From Victivallis vadensis (GTDB lineage: Bacteria; Verrucomicrobiota; Lentisphaeria; Victivallales; GWF2-50-93): a DNA stretch of 12,230 nt. This document shows, one piece after another, positions 1 to 7,984 of this stretch. The DNA lies in the NCBI GenBank assembly GCA_020718525.1, contig DYRX01000101.1:1-12230 (forward strand), written 5' to 3'. Both the position numbers and the translations under genes were made by a program. Numbering within the stretch: the stretch's first letter is position 1; each line of letters begins with the position of its first letter. The notes under the pieces were generated by a model. The model was given only the letters and a program-made list of their open reading frames with translations, did not search any database and had not been told where the DNA came from.

Positions 1-39
1 GTGGGATGGATGAAGATGACCGAGAAAAAAGCGGCCTGA
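1..39 (+). CDS. possible 3' end of an upstream protein gene (partial)
   Basis: Frame 1 is open from the window edge and ends with TGA at 37-39. The twelve visible residues read VGWMKMTEKKAA. The tail is lysine-rich and ends just where a small hairpin begins, as expected at the end of a gene. Too little is visible to name a product, and an open stretch this short can occur by chance. Confidence 0.3.
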   Translation: MGWMKMTEKKAA

Positions 40-55
40 GCCGCATATTTTATAA
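31..55 (+). terminator. possible intrinsic terminator of the upstream gene
   Basis: A perfect 5-bp GC-rich stem, GCGGC at 31-35 and GCCGC at 40-44, encloses a four-base loop. An A-run precedes it and an AT-rich tract (ATATTTTATAA) follows. The stop codon of the putative upstream gene lies in the loop. The stem is short and the T-run is interrupted, so this is a weak candidate. Confidence 0.4.
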
Positions 56-80
56 GCGCTTAAAACATAGAAGTCTAAAA

Positions 81-191
81 TAAAGACACTAAAGACAGGA
101 TTCGAGAAAATTGAATTTATTAAAATGAAAGACTATCGCTTGCATTTGCACAGGAATCGTGCAACCTTACGCCTTGCTTTGTCCTGACAAA
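81..191. promoter_or_regulatory. leader with direct and inverted repeats upstream of the HEAT-repeat gene
   Basis: This non-coding leader holds three small symmetric elements. One is a direct repeat of TAAAGACA at 81-88 and 90-97. One is an inverted repeat, TTGCAC (146-151) with GTGCAA (159-164), separated by seven bases. One is a tight palindrome, TTTGTC (178-183) with GACAAA (186-191). A -10-like TAAAAT lies at 194-199, but no convincing -35 is at the proper distance. The inverted repeats could be operators for the envelope operon that starts at 215, but each is short enough to be chance. Confidence 0.25.
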
Positions 192-214
192 TTTAAAATC
201 TTGGACGCATAACG

Positions 215-2008
215 ATGAACATACTGATGGCGATCGGAGTGTTTTATCCCCTCTTGGCGGGTCAGTGGGCGTCTGCTCCGCTCGACTCGAAATCAGATGA
301 TGTCGAGTATCCAGCCATGGTGTCAGACGAGCTTATAAAGACGCAGATAGCCTTTCTTAAAACTGAAATCAAGGATCCGCGGGCGAGGACGAGCACCGCT
401 CACAGCTTCGTCCTAGCCAGAAATCCGCTTGCACCACGCCTCCTTGAGGACATGCTGAAATCGGAAAAGGACGACGAAGTCCTTGCCGAAGCGATGAGAT
501 CGGTGATTGCGGCGCGAGATCTTCACAAGCCGAAGCTCATTGAGTTTTACAGGGAAAAGCTCAAGTCTCCGAAGCACCTGATCAGGGCATATGCCAGCGT
601 CCTCTTCCTCGAATCCGGCGGAGACGTTTCTGAGCTTCTCAGCTCACTTGAAAAGGAGAGCAACCCCTTCCGCGCCGAATATGCCTGGCGCGAAATTCGC
701 AAATTTGCAAAGCCGGCGCACTTAGCTGAGACGCGGAACTTCCTAAAATCTCCGCTTCTTCAGAACAGAGCCGGTGCGGCATCAGTTTTGGGAGCTCTTG
801 AAACGTCTTCACAGTCGCTTCTTTCCGATTATGAACTGCTGAAAGACGAAAAGGCTGTCCTTGCCGCCCTGGCAGAAGGAATTGTCTCCGGAAAGAATTC
901 AGCCGGACTTCGTTTGCTTTCCGCAATGTCGAAGGATAATAGCGTGCAGATTCGTGGAATCGTCGCATTGTCCAGAATCATTTCTCCGGAAAATCAGAAG
1001 ATCCTGGTTGAGCTTTCCAGCGACAAGGATTGCGAAACACGCAGGCTTGCCTGCATCGGCTTGGGAGAATTTTCCAGTCCCGAAAGCCTGAACGCCCTGA
1101 TCCGGGCTCTTGCCGATCCGGACTTCTACGTCAGAACTGCGGCGGAAGATTCCATCATAAGAATTTCTCCGGACGACAGCTTCATAAAAGTCATTGCCGG
1201 AGACTGCCTGAAAAATTTGGCATCCCGCGACTCTGCAATACGAGTGCTTGGCGAATTGAACAAAAGGCAGTACTCGGAAGATATCTTTGCAATACTGAAG
1301 GAGAGCAGGAGCGATGATACCACGGTAAGATCTCTGAAGGCGCTTGACAAATTTGATTTTAAAAAATCCTGCGAAGATGTCATGTCGCTTTCTGTCAATG
1401 CAAATCCGCTTATAAGAACGGCCGTCGCTTCGGCACTGGGAACATTCAACGTCGAGTCCAGCTACGCTGTCCTGAGGAAGCTCGACAAGGATGCGGACCT
1501 TGGCGTGAGACTCGAGGCGATCAAGGCGATAGGAAGGACCGGGAATTCAGTCTTTGGCGACATCCTTCAGGAAAACGCCTGCGAATACAGGGTGAGCCCC
1601 GAGATCAGATCCTACGCATGCTGGGCAATTTGGAGGACTTCATCCAATACGCCTGGAATCAAGTCGGCCCTTGACAAGCTCATCACCAAGGCAGTCATTC
1701 CGGTCGAGGGCGCGCCACCCACCTACGACGCTCTTTTTTCGAGGACCTCCGCCTTCTGGGCGCTCGCTCTAATGGGTAAAAACGATCCTGCTGCGGCAAA
1801 GTTGGCGAAGGACATTTTTGCCAGATATCGCAGTGGCAAGGCCTCCGAGAACGATGTTTCGGGCGAATCTCTCGAGCAGATGCTCTACAATTTCGACCAA
1901 GTTTACTCCTTCATGGAAAAAACGGAGCCTGCAAAGAGGGAAGTCCCCCCCCGTCTACTGAACGACATCTTCCCTGTCAACAGACTTGGAGAGGGGGAAT
2001 CCAAATGA
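215..2008 (+). CDS. secreted HEAT-repeat protein
   Basis: 597 residues. The N-terminus is hydrophobic (about residues 2-16) and ends in an AxA-type site at 19-21, so export to the periplasm is likely, although the usual basic n-region is absent. The rest is helical and built from degenerate HEAT-like repeats of about 30 residues. The clearest are near 275-318, with leucine/alanine-rich helix pairs such as SLNALIRALADPDFYVRTAA, and the later VRLEAIKAIG segment. HEAT solenoids are scaffolds for protein binding, and no catalytic motif is seen. The ATG at 215 is used because an in-frame stop lies at 194-196 with no other start between; the ribosome site is weak. The gene overlaps the next by ATGA, indicating translational coupling. 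Its role in assembling the neighbouring membrane or ABC components is inferred from context. A run of eight C at 1945-1952 is a possible slippage site. Confidence 0.85.
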   Translation: MNILMAIGVFYPLLAGQWASAPLDSKSDDVEYPAMVSDELIKTQIAFLKTEIKDPRARTSTAHSFVLARNPLAPRLLEDMLKSEKDDEVLAEAMRSVIAARDLHKPKLIEFYREKLKSPKHLIRAYASVLFLESGGDVSELLSSLEKESNPFRAEYAWREIRKFAKPAHLAETRNFLKSPLLQNRAGAASVLGALETSSQSLLSDYELLKDEKAVLAALAEGIVSGKNSAGLRLLSAMSKDNSVQIRGIVALSRIISPENQKILVELSSDKDCETRRLACIGLGEFSSPESLNALIRALADPDFYVRTAAEDSIIRISPDDSFIKVIAGDCLKNLASRDSAIRVLGELNKRQYSEDIFAILKESRSDDTTVRSLKALDKFDFKKSCEDVMSLSVNANPLIRTAVASALGTFNVESSYAVLRKLDKDADLGVRLEAIKAIGRTGNSVFGDILQENACEYRVSPEIRSYACWAIWRTSSNTPGIKSALDKLITKAVIPVEGAPPTYDALFSRTSAFWALALMGKNDPAAAKLAKDIFARYRSGKASENDVSGESLEQMLYNFDQVYSFMEKTEPAKREVPPRLLNDIFPVNRLGEGESK

Positions 2009-4536
2009 TGCGCCTCTGCCCTCAATCGCATTCTTTTGACAACAAAAGCCGCCTAGTCCCGTATTTTTCCCTGCTCCTCGCGGTCTTTTTCATGCTTCTT
2101 CTCTCTTTCCGCGTCAATTCCGAGCCTGAGCTGACGAGGCCGCTTTTGAAGATGGGGACGTCTCCGCGGCTCAAGTCCTATTCGCCGGCCACATTTTCCT
2201 GTCTCCTCAACAATCCGGATGCGGTCCCCCACAACATGAGCCTCCGAATTCTGCCGAAGGACCTTTCCTTCAACAGCGCCGCGCAGAATGTCTACACCGA
2301 AAGCGTCTGGCTGCCAGCCAAGTCATCTTATTACTACACTTCGACAATAATATTGGACAATTCGGAGACCTATTTGGTCAGCGCCTTCTCGGACGGAGTC
2401 AAGCTCTCTAAAATTGAGGAGGACGTTCTAGTGAGGCAGGCGTCGCCGAAGTCGCAGGCGCTTGGAGTTTTGAACGACTCATCTGACATTGGGCTTGGAA
2501 GTTTTGTGAACCATCCGGACATTCAGGAGAAATACAACCTATGCTATTTTGCAAGCTCTTCTCTTCCAGCTAGTTCTGTCGCATTTGACAGGTTTGCCGC
2601 TGTGATTGTTTTGGCGCCAGACTTTGATTCGATCAGCTCCATGCAATACAGGGCGATCATTGAATACGTCCTTTCAGGTGGAACCATAGTATTTGGCGAT
2701 CCGCACTCCGTAATGCTTGCGGCAAACACGCCACTGAAGGATCTCCTGCCTGCAATCCCGTCAAAGATCAGACAGATCGAAGCCTTGCCTTCCCTGTCGC
2801 CTTTAATTCCGGGTTTCAAAGGAGTAAAAAGACTGCCAATGCTGGAATCTTTTCCATCACCTAGATCGAGCGTCTTTCTGGAAGAGTTTGGGCTTCCGCT
2901 AGTCGTATGGGGAAAATTTGGACTTGGTTCGTCCAGGCTCATCGCCGTTCCCATCGGAGAGCATTCATTCAACAGCAAGGACGACTGGATCAAGATATTC
3001 AAGTTGATGCTGTCCAATCAGGATTTGCTGAACGAAAACAAGCAGTTTTCGTACTGTCTCGACGAGATGACAGGCTTTTCTGTTCCCCCAACGTCCAAAG
3101 TCATGAAACTCCTGCTGTTCTACCTTGCCGCAAGCGCCGTCTTCCTGCTTGCCGGGCATGTACTCAAGCGGCAGGCGATCGCCTGGATTGCTTGCGTCGC
3201 GTTTTCACTGGCATTTAGTGTTTTCGTTATGAATATGGCGGCATCGGCGGCAAAGGAAAAAGGCGGTATTGTCAGTGGAATCGAGCTTGTCACGCATGGA
3301 GATCATTTTGCCTTTGCAACATCGTTTTACGGACTTTTCTCGAGTAAAAGCGAAACGCTTTCAGCGAGATCCTCCGGAACTGAAGCTCTGATCTCCACCA
3401 TTGCGTCGAACGAATCGAACGCCCTGCCATTCCAGCTCACAGGAGGCGATCAGAAGGGCTCAATTTTCAAGGGGCGCGACGACGAGAAGCCGCAGTCATC
3501 CGACAATGACACGAAGGCGATGCAGTTGATGATAGAGAGGGAAAATGGAGTTTCGGCGCTTCAGAACATGGCTCTGCAGTCATTGAGGGGCAGGCAGTTC
3601 AAAGTCTCCAAGTCGGGATTTCCTCCCCCCTCCTTTGATTCAGTCGCCCCCTCTCCGCATCTTGTCTATGCAAAGGATGGCATTCGCATGGATTCCTGGA
3701 CAATTCCCTCCGGGATTTCATGCGACTCTGCATTTGTAGCGTTTCCCGACGGGGCTCTGCCACTTGTCGTCGAGGGGAGAACCGTAAAACTTTCCGGAGA
3801 GAAGAAGGCAGGGATATTCAGCACGGATACGATTGGCAAAAGCATAGTCGAGGCGTTCAGATATGGTGCAAGACCCTCAAGCCCCGCGCTGGTGCTGGTC
3901 GAAAAATTGGAGAGCACATCAATTTCTTTATCAAGTTCTTTCAAATGCCAGGGGAGAAGGCTTCATATTTTTCCAGCCGACGAGGAAGTCTTGGATTCTG
4001 AGTTCGTGATTCCACCGGAGGACATTGTCTTTTCAGCGGGCGATTCAAGTTCGCGCACCTTCATCAATGGAAATCGTCTGGTCCAGGGGGAGCTCCCCAT
4101 ATTCAATGCGTCCGAAATAAATCTCGAGTTTAAAATTCCACAGCTTTTCAAGCTCATGGAAGTCGTTGAAATAAAAGTCGTCTTCGACTATGACAATCCC
4201 GGCGCTAACATCTCGGCAAGTCCGGTTCTGCTGGCGAATTCCGGGCAAGGGGCTGGAAATTCCAAAGATTCCGGCAAGAAAAAATCTTCGCCTGCCCAAA
4301 ACTTCCAGCAACTGGCGTCTATGCCTAGAATCAAGGCAGTCTCTGTCTCGGGAGGCGACGAGTATCTTTTCAATGGACCAGAAATATCAAATGCAATTGA
4401 CCCGCTCACTGGCTCTGGCAGGCTCATGATATCTGCCGATGAAAAAAACAGCATGCTTGATCCGGTTCAGAAACGCCGCGCCAACGCGTGGTCAATCAAC
4501 AGGCTTCTGCTATCCGTCAAGGTGAGAAAAAAATGA
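2005..4536 (+). CDS. membrane protein with glutamine-amidotransferase-like periplasmic domain
   Basis: 843 residues. Domains in order: a membrane anchor at about 18-36; a beta-rich region (about 45-145) resembling adhesion/CARDB-type domains; an alpha/beta region (about 148-340) resembling the class-I amidotransferase-like fold seen in DUF4350/DUF4159-type envelope proteins (AVIVLAPDF at about 199-207, an IIEYVLSGGTIVFGD segment, then VVWGKFGLGSSRLIAVPIGE); two close TM helices at about 366-384 and 391-413; and a long C-terminal extracytoplasmic part. No catalytic Cys-His-Glu triad can be picked out, so the fold is probably non-enzymatic. The start overlaps the HEAT-gene stop (ATGA), and a strong GAGGGGGAA ribosome site lies just upstream at 1991-1999. 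The gene sits between the HEAT-repeat gene and an ABC ATPase, so it is probably part of an envelope or export complex. The family assignment is by architecture, not by a search. Confidence 0.75.
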   Translation: MMRLCPQSHSFDNKSRLVPYFSLLLAVFFMLLLSFRVNSEPELTRPLLKMGTSPRLKSYSPATFSCLLNNPDAVPHNMSLRILPKDLSFNSAAQNVYTESVWLPAKSSYYYTSTIILDNSETYLVSAFSDGVKLSKIEEDVLVRQASPKSQALGVLNDSSDIGLGSFVNHPDIQEKYNLCYFASSSLPASSVAFDRFAAVIVLAPDFDSISSMQYRAIIEYVLSGGTIVFGDPHSVMLAANTPLKDLLPAIPSKIRQIEALPSLSPLIPGFKGVKRLPMLESFPSPRSSVFLEEFGLPLVVWGKFGLGSSRLIAVPIGEHSFNSKDDWIKIFKLMLSNQDLLNENKQFSYCLDEMTGFSVPPTSKVMKLLLFYLAASAVFLLAGHVLKRQAIAWIACVAFSLAFSVFVMNMAASAAKEKGGIVSGIELVTHGDHFAFATSFYGLFSSKSETLSARSSGTEALISTIASNESNALPFQLTGGDQKGSIFKGRDDEKPQSSDNDTKAMQLMIERENGVSALQNMALQSLRGRQFKVSKSGFPPPSFDSVAPSPHLVYAKDGIRMDSWTIPSGISCDSAFVAFPDGALPLVVEGRTVKLSGEKKAGIFSTDTIGKSIVEAFRYGARPSSPALVLVEKLESTSISLSSSFKCQGRRLHIFPADEEVLDSEFVIPPEDIVFSAGDSSSRTFINGNRLVQGELPIFNASEINLEFKIPQLFKLMEVVEIKVVFDYDNPGANISASPVLLANSGQGAGNSKDSGKKKSSPAQNFQQLASMPRIKAVSVSGGDEYLFNGPEISNAIDPLTGSGRLMISADEKNSMLDPVQKRRANAWSINRLLLSVKVRKK

Positions 4537-4579
4537 TGATATCGCCATTCTTCGAAAAACAATCAAACAGGATTTAGCG

Positions 4580-5512
4580 ATGATCAGGACAGAAAATCTT
4601 TGCAAGGACTTTGGCCCCGGAAGAGGCGTCTTCAATCTCAATCTCGAAGTGCCGAAGGGATGCATCTACGGGTTTGTCGGACACAACGGTGCCGGCAAGA
4701 CAACGACAATAAAAATGCTCTGCGGACTCCTTAAGCCTGACTCTGGGAAGGCGTTTTTCGGGGACATAGAAGTCAACCAGTCAAACATCGGAAAGATCAA
4801 GCGCATAATCGGCTACATGCCCGACATCACCGGCATATACGATCAGATGAGCGTATGGGAATTTCTTGACTTCTACGGGGCTGCATTCAAGATTCCGCCC
4901 AAGAAGAGAAAAATCAGAATTGAAGAGGCGCTTGACATAACCGGCTCCGCATTCATGATAGACTATCAGCTCAGTTCTCTTTCCAGGGGCATGAGACAAA
5001 AGATTGGGCTGGCGAAGACGCTGGTCCATGATCCCGAATTCATCATACTCGACGAGCCGACAAGCGGACTGGATCCGAACGCAAGAATAGAGATGAAGAG
5101 AATAATAGGAAAACTCAGTTCGCTGGGAAAAACCATCCTTTTGTCAAGCCATATTCTTCCGGAGCTTTCAACAATCGCCAGTAGAATTGGAATCATTGCC
5201 AAGGGCGTCCTTCTCGCCCAGGGCACCCTCAAGGAAATCAGCGGGCAGATACAGGAAAACATGCTTGTCATGCTGAGCGTTGACTCAGATCCAAACAGTG
5301 CGATACAGATTTTGTCCTCGGTAGATGGAATATCCGGAGCGCGTCTTCTCGAAGGATCTCAAATCGAATTCAGATATTCTGGACCGCGCGACACTGTAAG
5401 CGCACTGCTGGCGCATCTGCTCAGGAGCGGCGTCGCAGTCAGATGGTTCTCCGAAGTCGAAGCCGACCTCGAGGACGTCTTCATGAAGATAACCAAAAGC
5501 TCAGGCGCGTGA
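4580..5512 (+). CDS. ABC transporter ATP-binding protein, ABC-2 (NatA/GldA-like) type
   Basis: 310 residues, a typical length for an ABC-2 ATPase. It would hydrolyse ATP at the inner face of the cytoplasmic membrane to drive a partner permease. Visible motifs: Walker A GHNGAGKT at 34-41, ABC signature LSRGM at 134-138, Walker B FIILDEP at 154-160, D-loop SGLD at 162-165, and H-loop histidine 191 in SSHIL. The Q-loop position has Asp (YMPD, 79-82) instead of Gln, as in many ABC-2 ATPases. Residues about 220-310 form the C-terminal extension typical of this subclass. The ATG at 4580 follows an AGGA ribosome site at 4569-4572 and lies 43 bases after the membrane-protein gene, consistent with one operon. 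The partner permease is not found downstream, where the strand switches. Substrate unknown. Confidence 0.92.
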   Translation: MIRTENLCKDFGPGRGVFNLNLEVPKGCIYGFVGHNGAGKTTTIKMLCGLLKPDSGKAFFGDIEVNQSNIGKIKRIIGYMPDITGIYDQMSVWEFLDFYGAAFKIPPKKRKIRIEEALDITGSAFMIDYQLSSLSRGMRQKIGLAKTLVHDPEFIILDEPTSGLDPNARIEMKRIIGKLSSLGKTILLSSHILPELSTIASRIGIIAKGVLLAQGTLKEISGQIQENMLVMLSVDSDPNSAIQILSSVDGISGARLLEGSQIEFRYSGPRDTVSALLAHLLRSGVAVRWFSEVEADLEDVFMKITKSSGA

Positions 5513-5583
5513 ATCTGATCGAGCTTCCGCCTGATGGCTTCGTTTATCATGTTCATTCTCCATTGCTCCAACGACAAAGCACA

Positions 5584-5619
5584 CTTGCCGCAATATAGCG
5601 CAGGTAAATTGCGGTCAAG
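5584..5619. terminator. hairpin between convergent genes, possible bidirectional terminator
   Basis: CTTGCCGCAAT at 5584-5594 pairs with ATTGCGG at 5608-5614 and CAAG at 5616-5619. This gives about 11 bp with one bulged T (5615) and a 13-base loop. It lies in the 119-base gap between the stop codons of the ABC ATPase (+) and the endonuclease (-), exactly where a shared terminator is expected. No T-run follows immediately on either strand, so rho-independent function is uncertain; a T-rich stretch begins only at about 5638 on the + strand. Confidence 0.4.
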
Positions 5620-5631
5620 CGGATCGCCTCG

Positions 5632-6357
5632 TCAGTTGCTTTTTCTTTTTACTGCATCTCGAATTGCCTTTTCTATATTGTCATCTTTCAATTCAAATTT
5701 AGCCAAGAGATGCACATTGTCATGTCTGATGTGAAGTTGCCCCTCATTTCCCTTATTCCCTCGATGCTGTCCTTTTGAGTACAATGGATTATTTAGAACT
5801 TCATCTGAATTCATTATCCATGTAACTATTTCATCGCGGAACACAGCAACCCAAATGAATACATCACAGCATTGCGGCTTCAACTGCTGAAAGTTCATTA
5901 AGAACCGCTTTTTTGTATTCCTTGACAACGCTTTCATATAAAGAGGTTCTTCGCTATCGCTATCGTCAGCTCTTGAAGCTTTTACTTCAATGGTAATTCC
6001 ATCAAGCCAGAGATCATATTCACCTGAGTAATTCGGATCTATTTTCTTAGATGGCTTTTTCAACTTTGAACACTTGCCATGGACATAGGTTTGAGCAAAA
6101 TTTTCACCAAACCCACGAGGTGCAGAAATCTCGAATATCCAGAGGTTTGGGTTTTCACTGATATATTCAGTCCGTATTTCGATATACTGGGCATAGCTCA
6201 TGCCGCCCTTATCAATGAGGTTGCATATCAGATGCTCGTATTCATTAAATGGAAATACGGATTGATCTTCCTCGACCATCGCTAGAACATCTTCCAGATC
6301 ACTCTTTGATCCAGTAAACAAGGCGATTATTTTATCTTTTAATTCGGTAAGTTCCAT
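5632..6357 (-). CDS. putative type II restriction endonuclease, PD-(D/E)XK fold
   Basis: 241 residues from the chosen ATG. It is predicted to cut DNA at the site protected by the adjacent methyltransferase. A PD-(D/E)XK-like core is visible: the acidic YDLWLDG strand (Asp at about 115), then the next strand TIEVKAS with Glu and Lys at about 124 and 126. A later hydrophobic strand, DVFIWVAVF, fits the core of this fold. The recognition sequence and exact family cannot be read from sequence. The ATG at 6357 is preceded by GGAGAG eight bases upstream; an in-frame TTG at 6378 would add seven residues but has no clear ribosome site. The gene overlaps the 3' end of the methyltransferase by 26 bases, so the two are co-transcribed and probably translationally coupled, with the methyltransferase made first. 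It is AT-richer than the ABC operon it faces, suggesting transfer. Confidence 0.78.
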   Translation of the reverse strand: MELTELKDKIIALFTGSKSDLEDVLAMVEEDQSVFPFNEYEHLICNLIDKGGMSYAQYIEIRTEYISENPNLWIFEISAPRGFGENFAQTYVHGKCSKLKKPSKKIDPNYSGEYDLWLDGITIEVKASRADDSDSEEPLYMKALSRNTKKRFLMNFQQLKPQCCDVFIWVAVFRDEIVTWIMNSDEVLNNPLYSKGQHRGNKGNEGQLHIRHDNVHLLAKFELKDDNIEKAIRDAVKRKSN

Positions 6358-7969
6358 TGCCTTTTCTCTCCATGTCAAGTTGTTCTAAATAGCACGCCTC
6401 ATCGAAACTTGATTCATCTTTTAGAAACTGACTGTGAATCGGAAGTGATTCCAGGTCGCCTCTTAATATTTTATGGGTATTGAAAATGTTTGAAAAAACC
6501 CAATTCATAAAATCGCTACTCAAGAGATCTCCAAGTACTTTTGTTGAAACTGGGAAGTTTTTCTCAGGAATCAATATATTCGCACTGTTAAGGACAAACC
6601 TTTGCTTGTCATCATAAAAAAAACAGAGTTTTGAGGAAATAAACCTGTATATTAGTTTTTCTTTTGCTTCGTAAATCGTAAGTGGCGCGACTTGCTGATA
6701 CAGACTCATATCTGATGGAATAAAACTTGTTGCATCCCTTAATTTGCCCCTGCGAATATCGGAGCCTTTGAAAAGCGGAATATACCCGTTTTCGTGTGAG
6801 GATTTTACAAACTTTTCATTATTGCCTGTAACAATACCCAAGCCCCATGATGCCTGATTTTTAAGCGTTATATATGGCATGGACATCAAGTGTTGCAATG
6901 CAAGTGCGTCTTCTACATTGCAATAGAAGTTCAGTATTGACTTGGGGTTGCACGAGAATGAATTACTGAATCTCTTGCAGCGAATTCCCTTAGCTTCGCA
7001 TAAAATATTTGACTGAGGGACATAAGCTTCTTTTCTAAGAACGATTGCCTGCGCATTTGTCACAAGTCCCTTGAATGCCTTTCCATAGTCAATCAGTCTT
7101 TCGATTGAAAATTGAAGGGCTTTAATCCGTGCATCTTCAAACGTGGCAATATTAAAAAAGGAGTCTGGCAATAGCAGTCCTAGCCTTCCATTCTCGTTGA
7201 GGCAGTGTAAACAGGCAAAGAAAAAGAGGGAGGAAGTATCTAAGCTAGAGCCTGCTCCAAGCAATAATCCTATGGAATCTCTTGTTCCCTTGTCAATTTT
7301 CTTGCCCCAGGGGGGGTTTGTATATATGTAATCGTAGCTGGAAGTTTCTTTGCGTAACGATATGTCAAGGAAATTATTAACCTTGATATTTTGACTTTTG
7401 TATCCAGTTGCTTTGCAAATTCTGGCTTTTGTTATTTCTATTGCAACTGGATCGATATCATATCCATAAATGTTTTCTGGCTTGAAACCCAGCTCTATTG
7501 CACGGAATACAAAGTTTCCAGAACCGCAGCACGGATCACAGAACGAGGCATCTTTGATGTCTTGCTCTGGCACAGCGAAGAGATCGCGGACAACCTCGTC
7601 GGGTGTATAATATATTCCCTCCTTGTTGCGATAGGATTCCGATAAACTAGATTCATATTCAATACCAATATTATCTGACGAACCAATGGATGAAGTGATT
7701 TTGTCAAGAAACTTTAAGACAGTTTTATCATGGTCATGTGAGTCTTTTAGCGACTTGTTGGCGCGTTGCGTCAACTTTTCTTTTCCAGAAACTTCAGACT
7801 TAAACTTCTCCAATGATTCGAGAGTAACTCTTCCCTTTCCTGTCTGTTTCAAATATTTCGTTTTTATCCAGTTGCGAATTGTAGCAGAGGAAACACCCAA
7901 GCGACTCGCTGATTCCTCAATAGCGATTGTTGGAGTCTCGATTTCGCCAAATAGATTGAGCTGTTCCAC
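6332..7969 (-). CDS. type II N6-adenine DNA methyltransferase with N-terminal helix-turn-helix
   Basis: 545 residues. It should transfer a methyl group from S-adenosylmethionine to adenine N6 in a specific site, protecting host DNA from the overlapping endonuclease gene. Order: a helix-turn-helix of MerR/excisionase type at about 16-58 (EESASRLGVSSATIRNWIKT); motif X GIYYTPDEVV (118-127); motif I DPCCGSGNF (145-153); acidic loop GYDIDP (169-174); catalytic motif IV NPPW (218-221); then a C-terminal target-recognition region resembling TaqI-type specificity domains. The order X-I-IV-TRD is that of gamma-class enzymes (Eco57I/TaqI-like). The start is GTG: an in-frame TGA lies only five codons upstream (7985-7987), and AGGCGG precedes it at a good distance. 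The N-terminal domain may let the enzyme control its own transcription, since no separate controller gene is seen. Motif IV is encoded by a run of seven C. Confidence 0.9.
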   Translation of the reverse strand: MEQLNLFGEIETPTIAIEESASRLGVSSATIRNWIKTKYLKQTGKGRVTLESLEKFKSEVSGKEKLTQRANKSLKDSHDHDKTVLKFLDKITSSIGSSDNIGIEYESSLSESYRNKEGIYYTPDEVVRDLFAVPEQDIKDASFCDPCCGSGNFVFRAIELGFKPENIYGYDIDPVAIEITKARICKATGYKSQNIKVNNFLDISLRKETSSYDYIYTNPPWGKKIDKGTRDSIGLLLGAGSSLDTSSLFFFACLHCLNENGRLGLLLPDSFFNIATFEDARIKALQFSIERLIDYGKAFKGLVTNAQAIVLRKEAYVPQSNILCEAKGIRCKRFSNSFSCNPKSILNFYCNVEDALALQHLMSMPYITLKNQASWGLGIVTGNNEKFVKSSHENGYIPLFKGSDIRRGKLRDATSFIPSDMSLYQQVAPLTIYEAKEKLIYRFISSKLCFFYDDKQRFVLNSANILIPEKNFPVSTKVLGDLLSSDFMNWVFSNIFNTHKILRGDLESLPIHSQFLKDESSFDEACYLEQLDMERKGNGTYRIKR

Positions 7970-7984
7970 GTTTTCCGCCTTTTC

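Noticed and set aside
2544..3017. 157-codon - strand open frame inside the membrane-protein gene
   Set aside because: It is antisense to a well-supported coding frame and shows no recognisable domain or ribosome site.
5534..5734. 66-codon + strand frame MASFIMFILHCSND... after the ABC ATPase
   Set aside because: Only the first nine residues are hydrophobic. The rest is low-quality and overlaps the 3' end of the endonuclease gene. It is noted only as a possible permease remnant.
6358..6378. TTG start at 6378 for the endonuclease
   Set aside because: It is an open alternative, but it has no ribosome site, whereas the ATG at 6357 has GGAGAG at proper spacing. The difference is seven residues.
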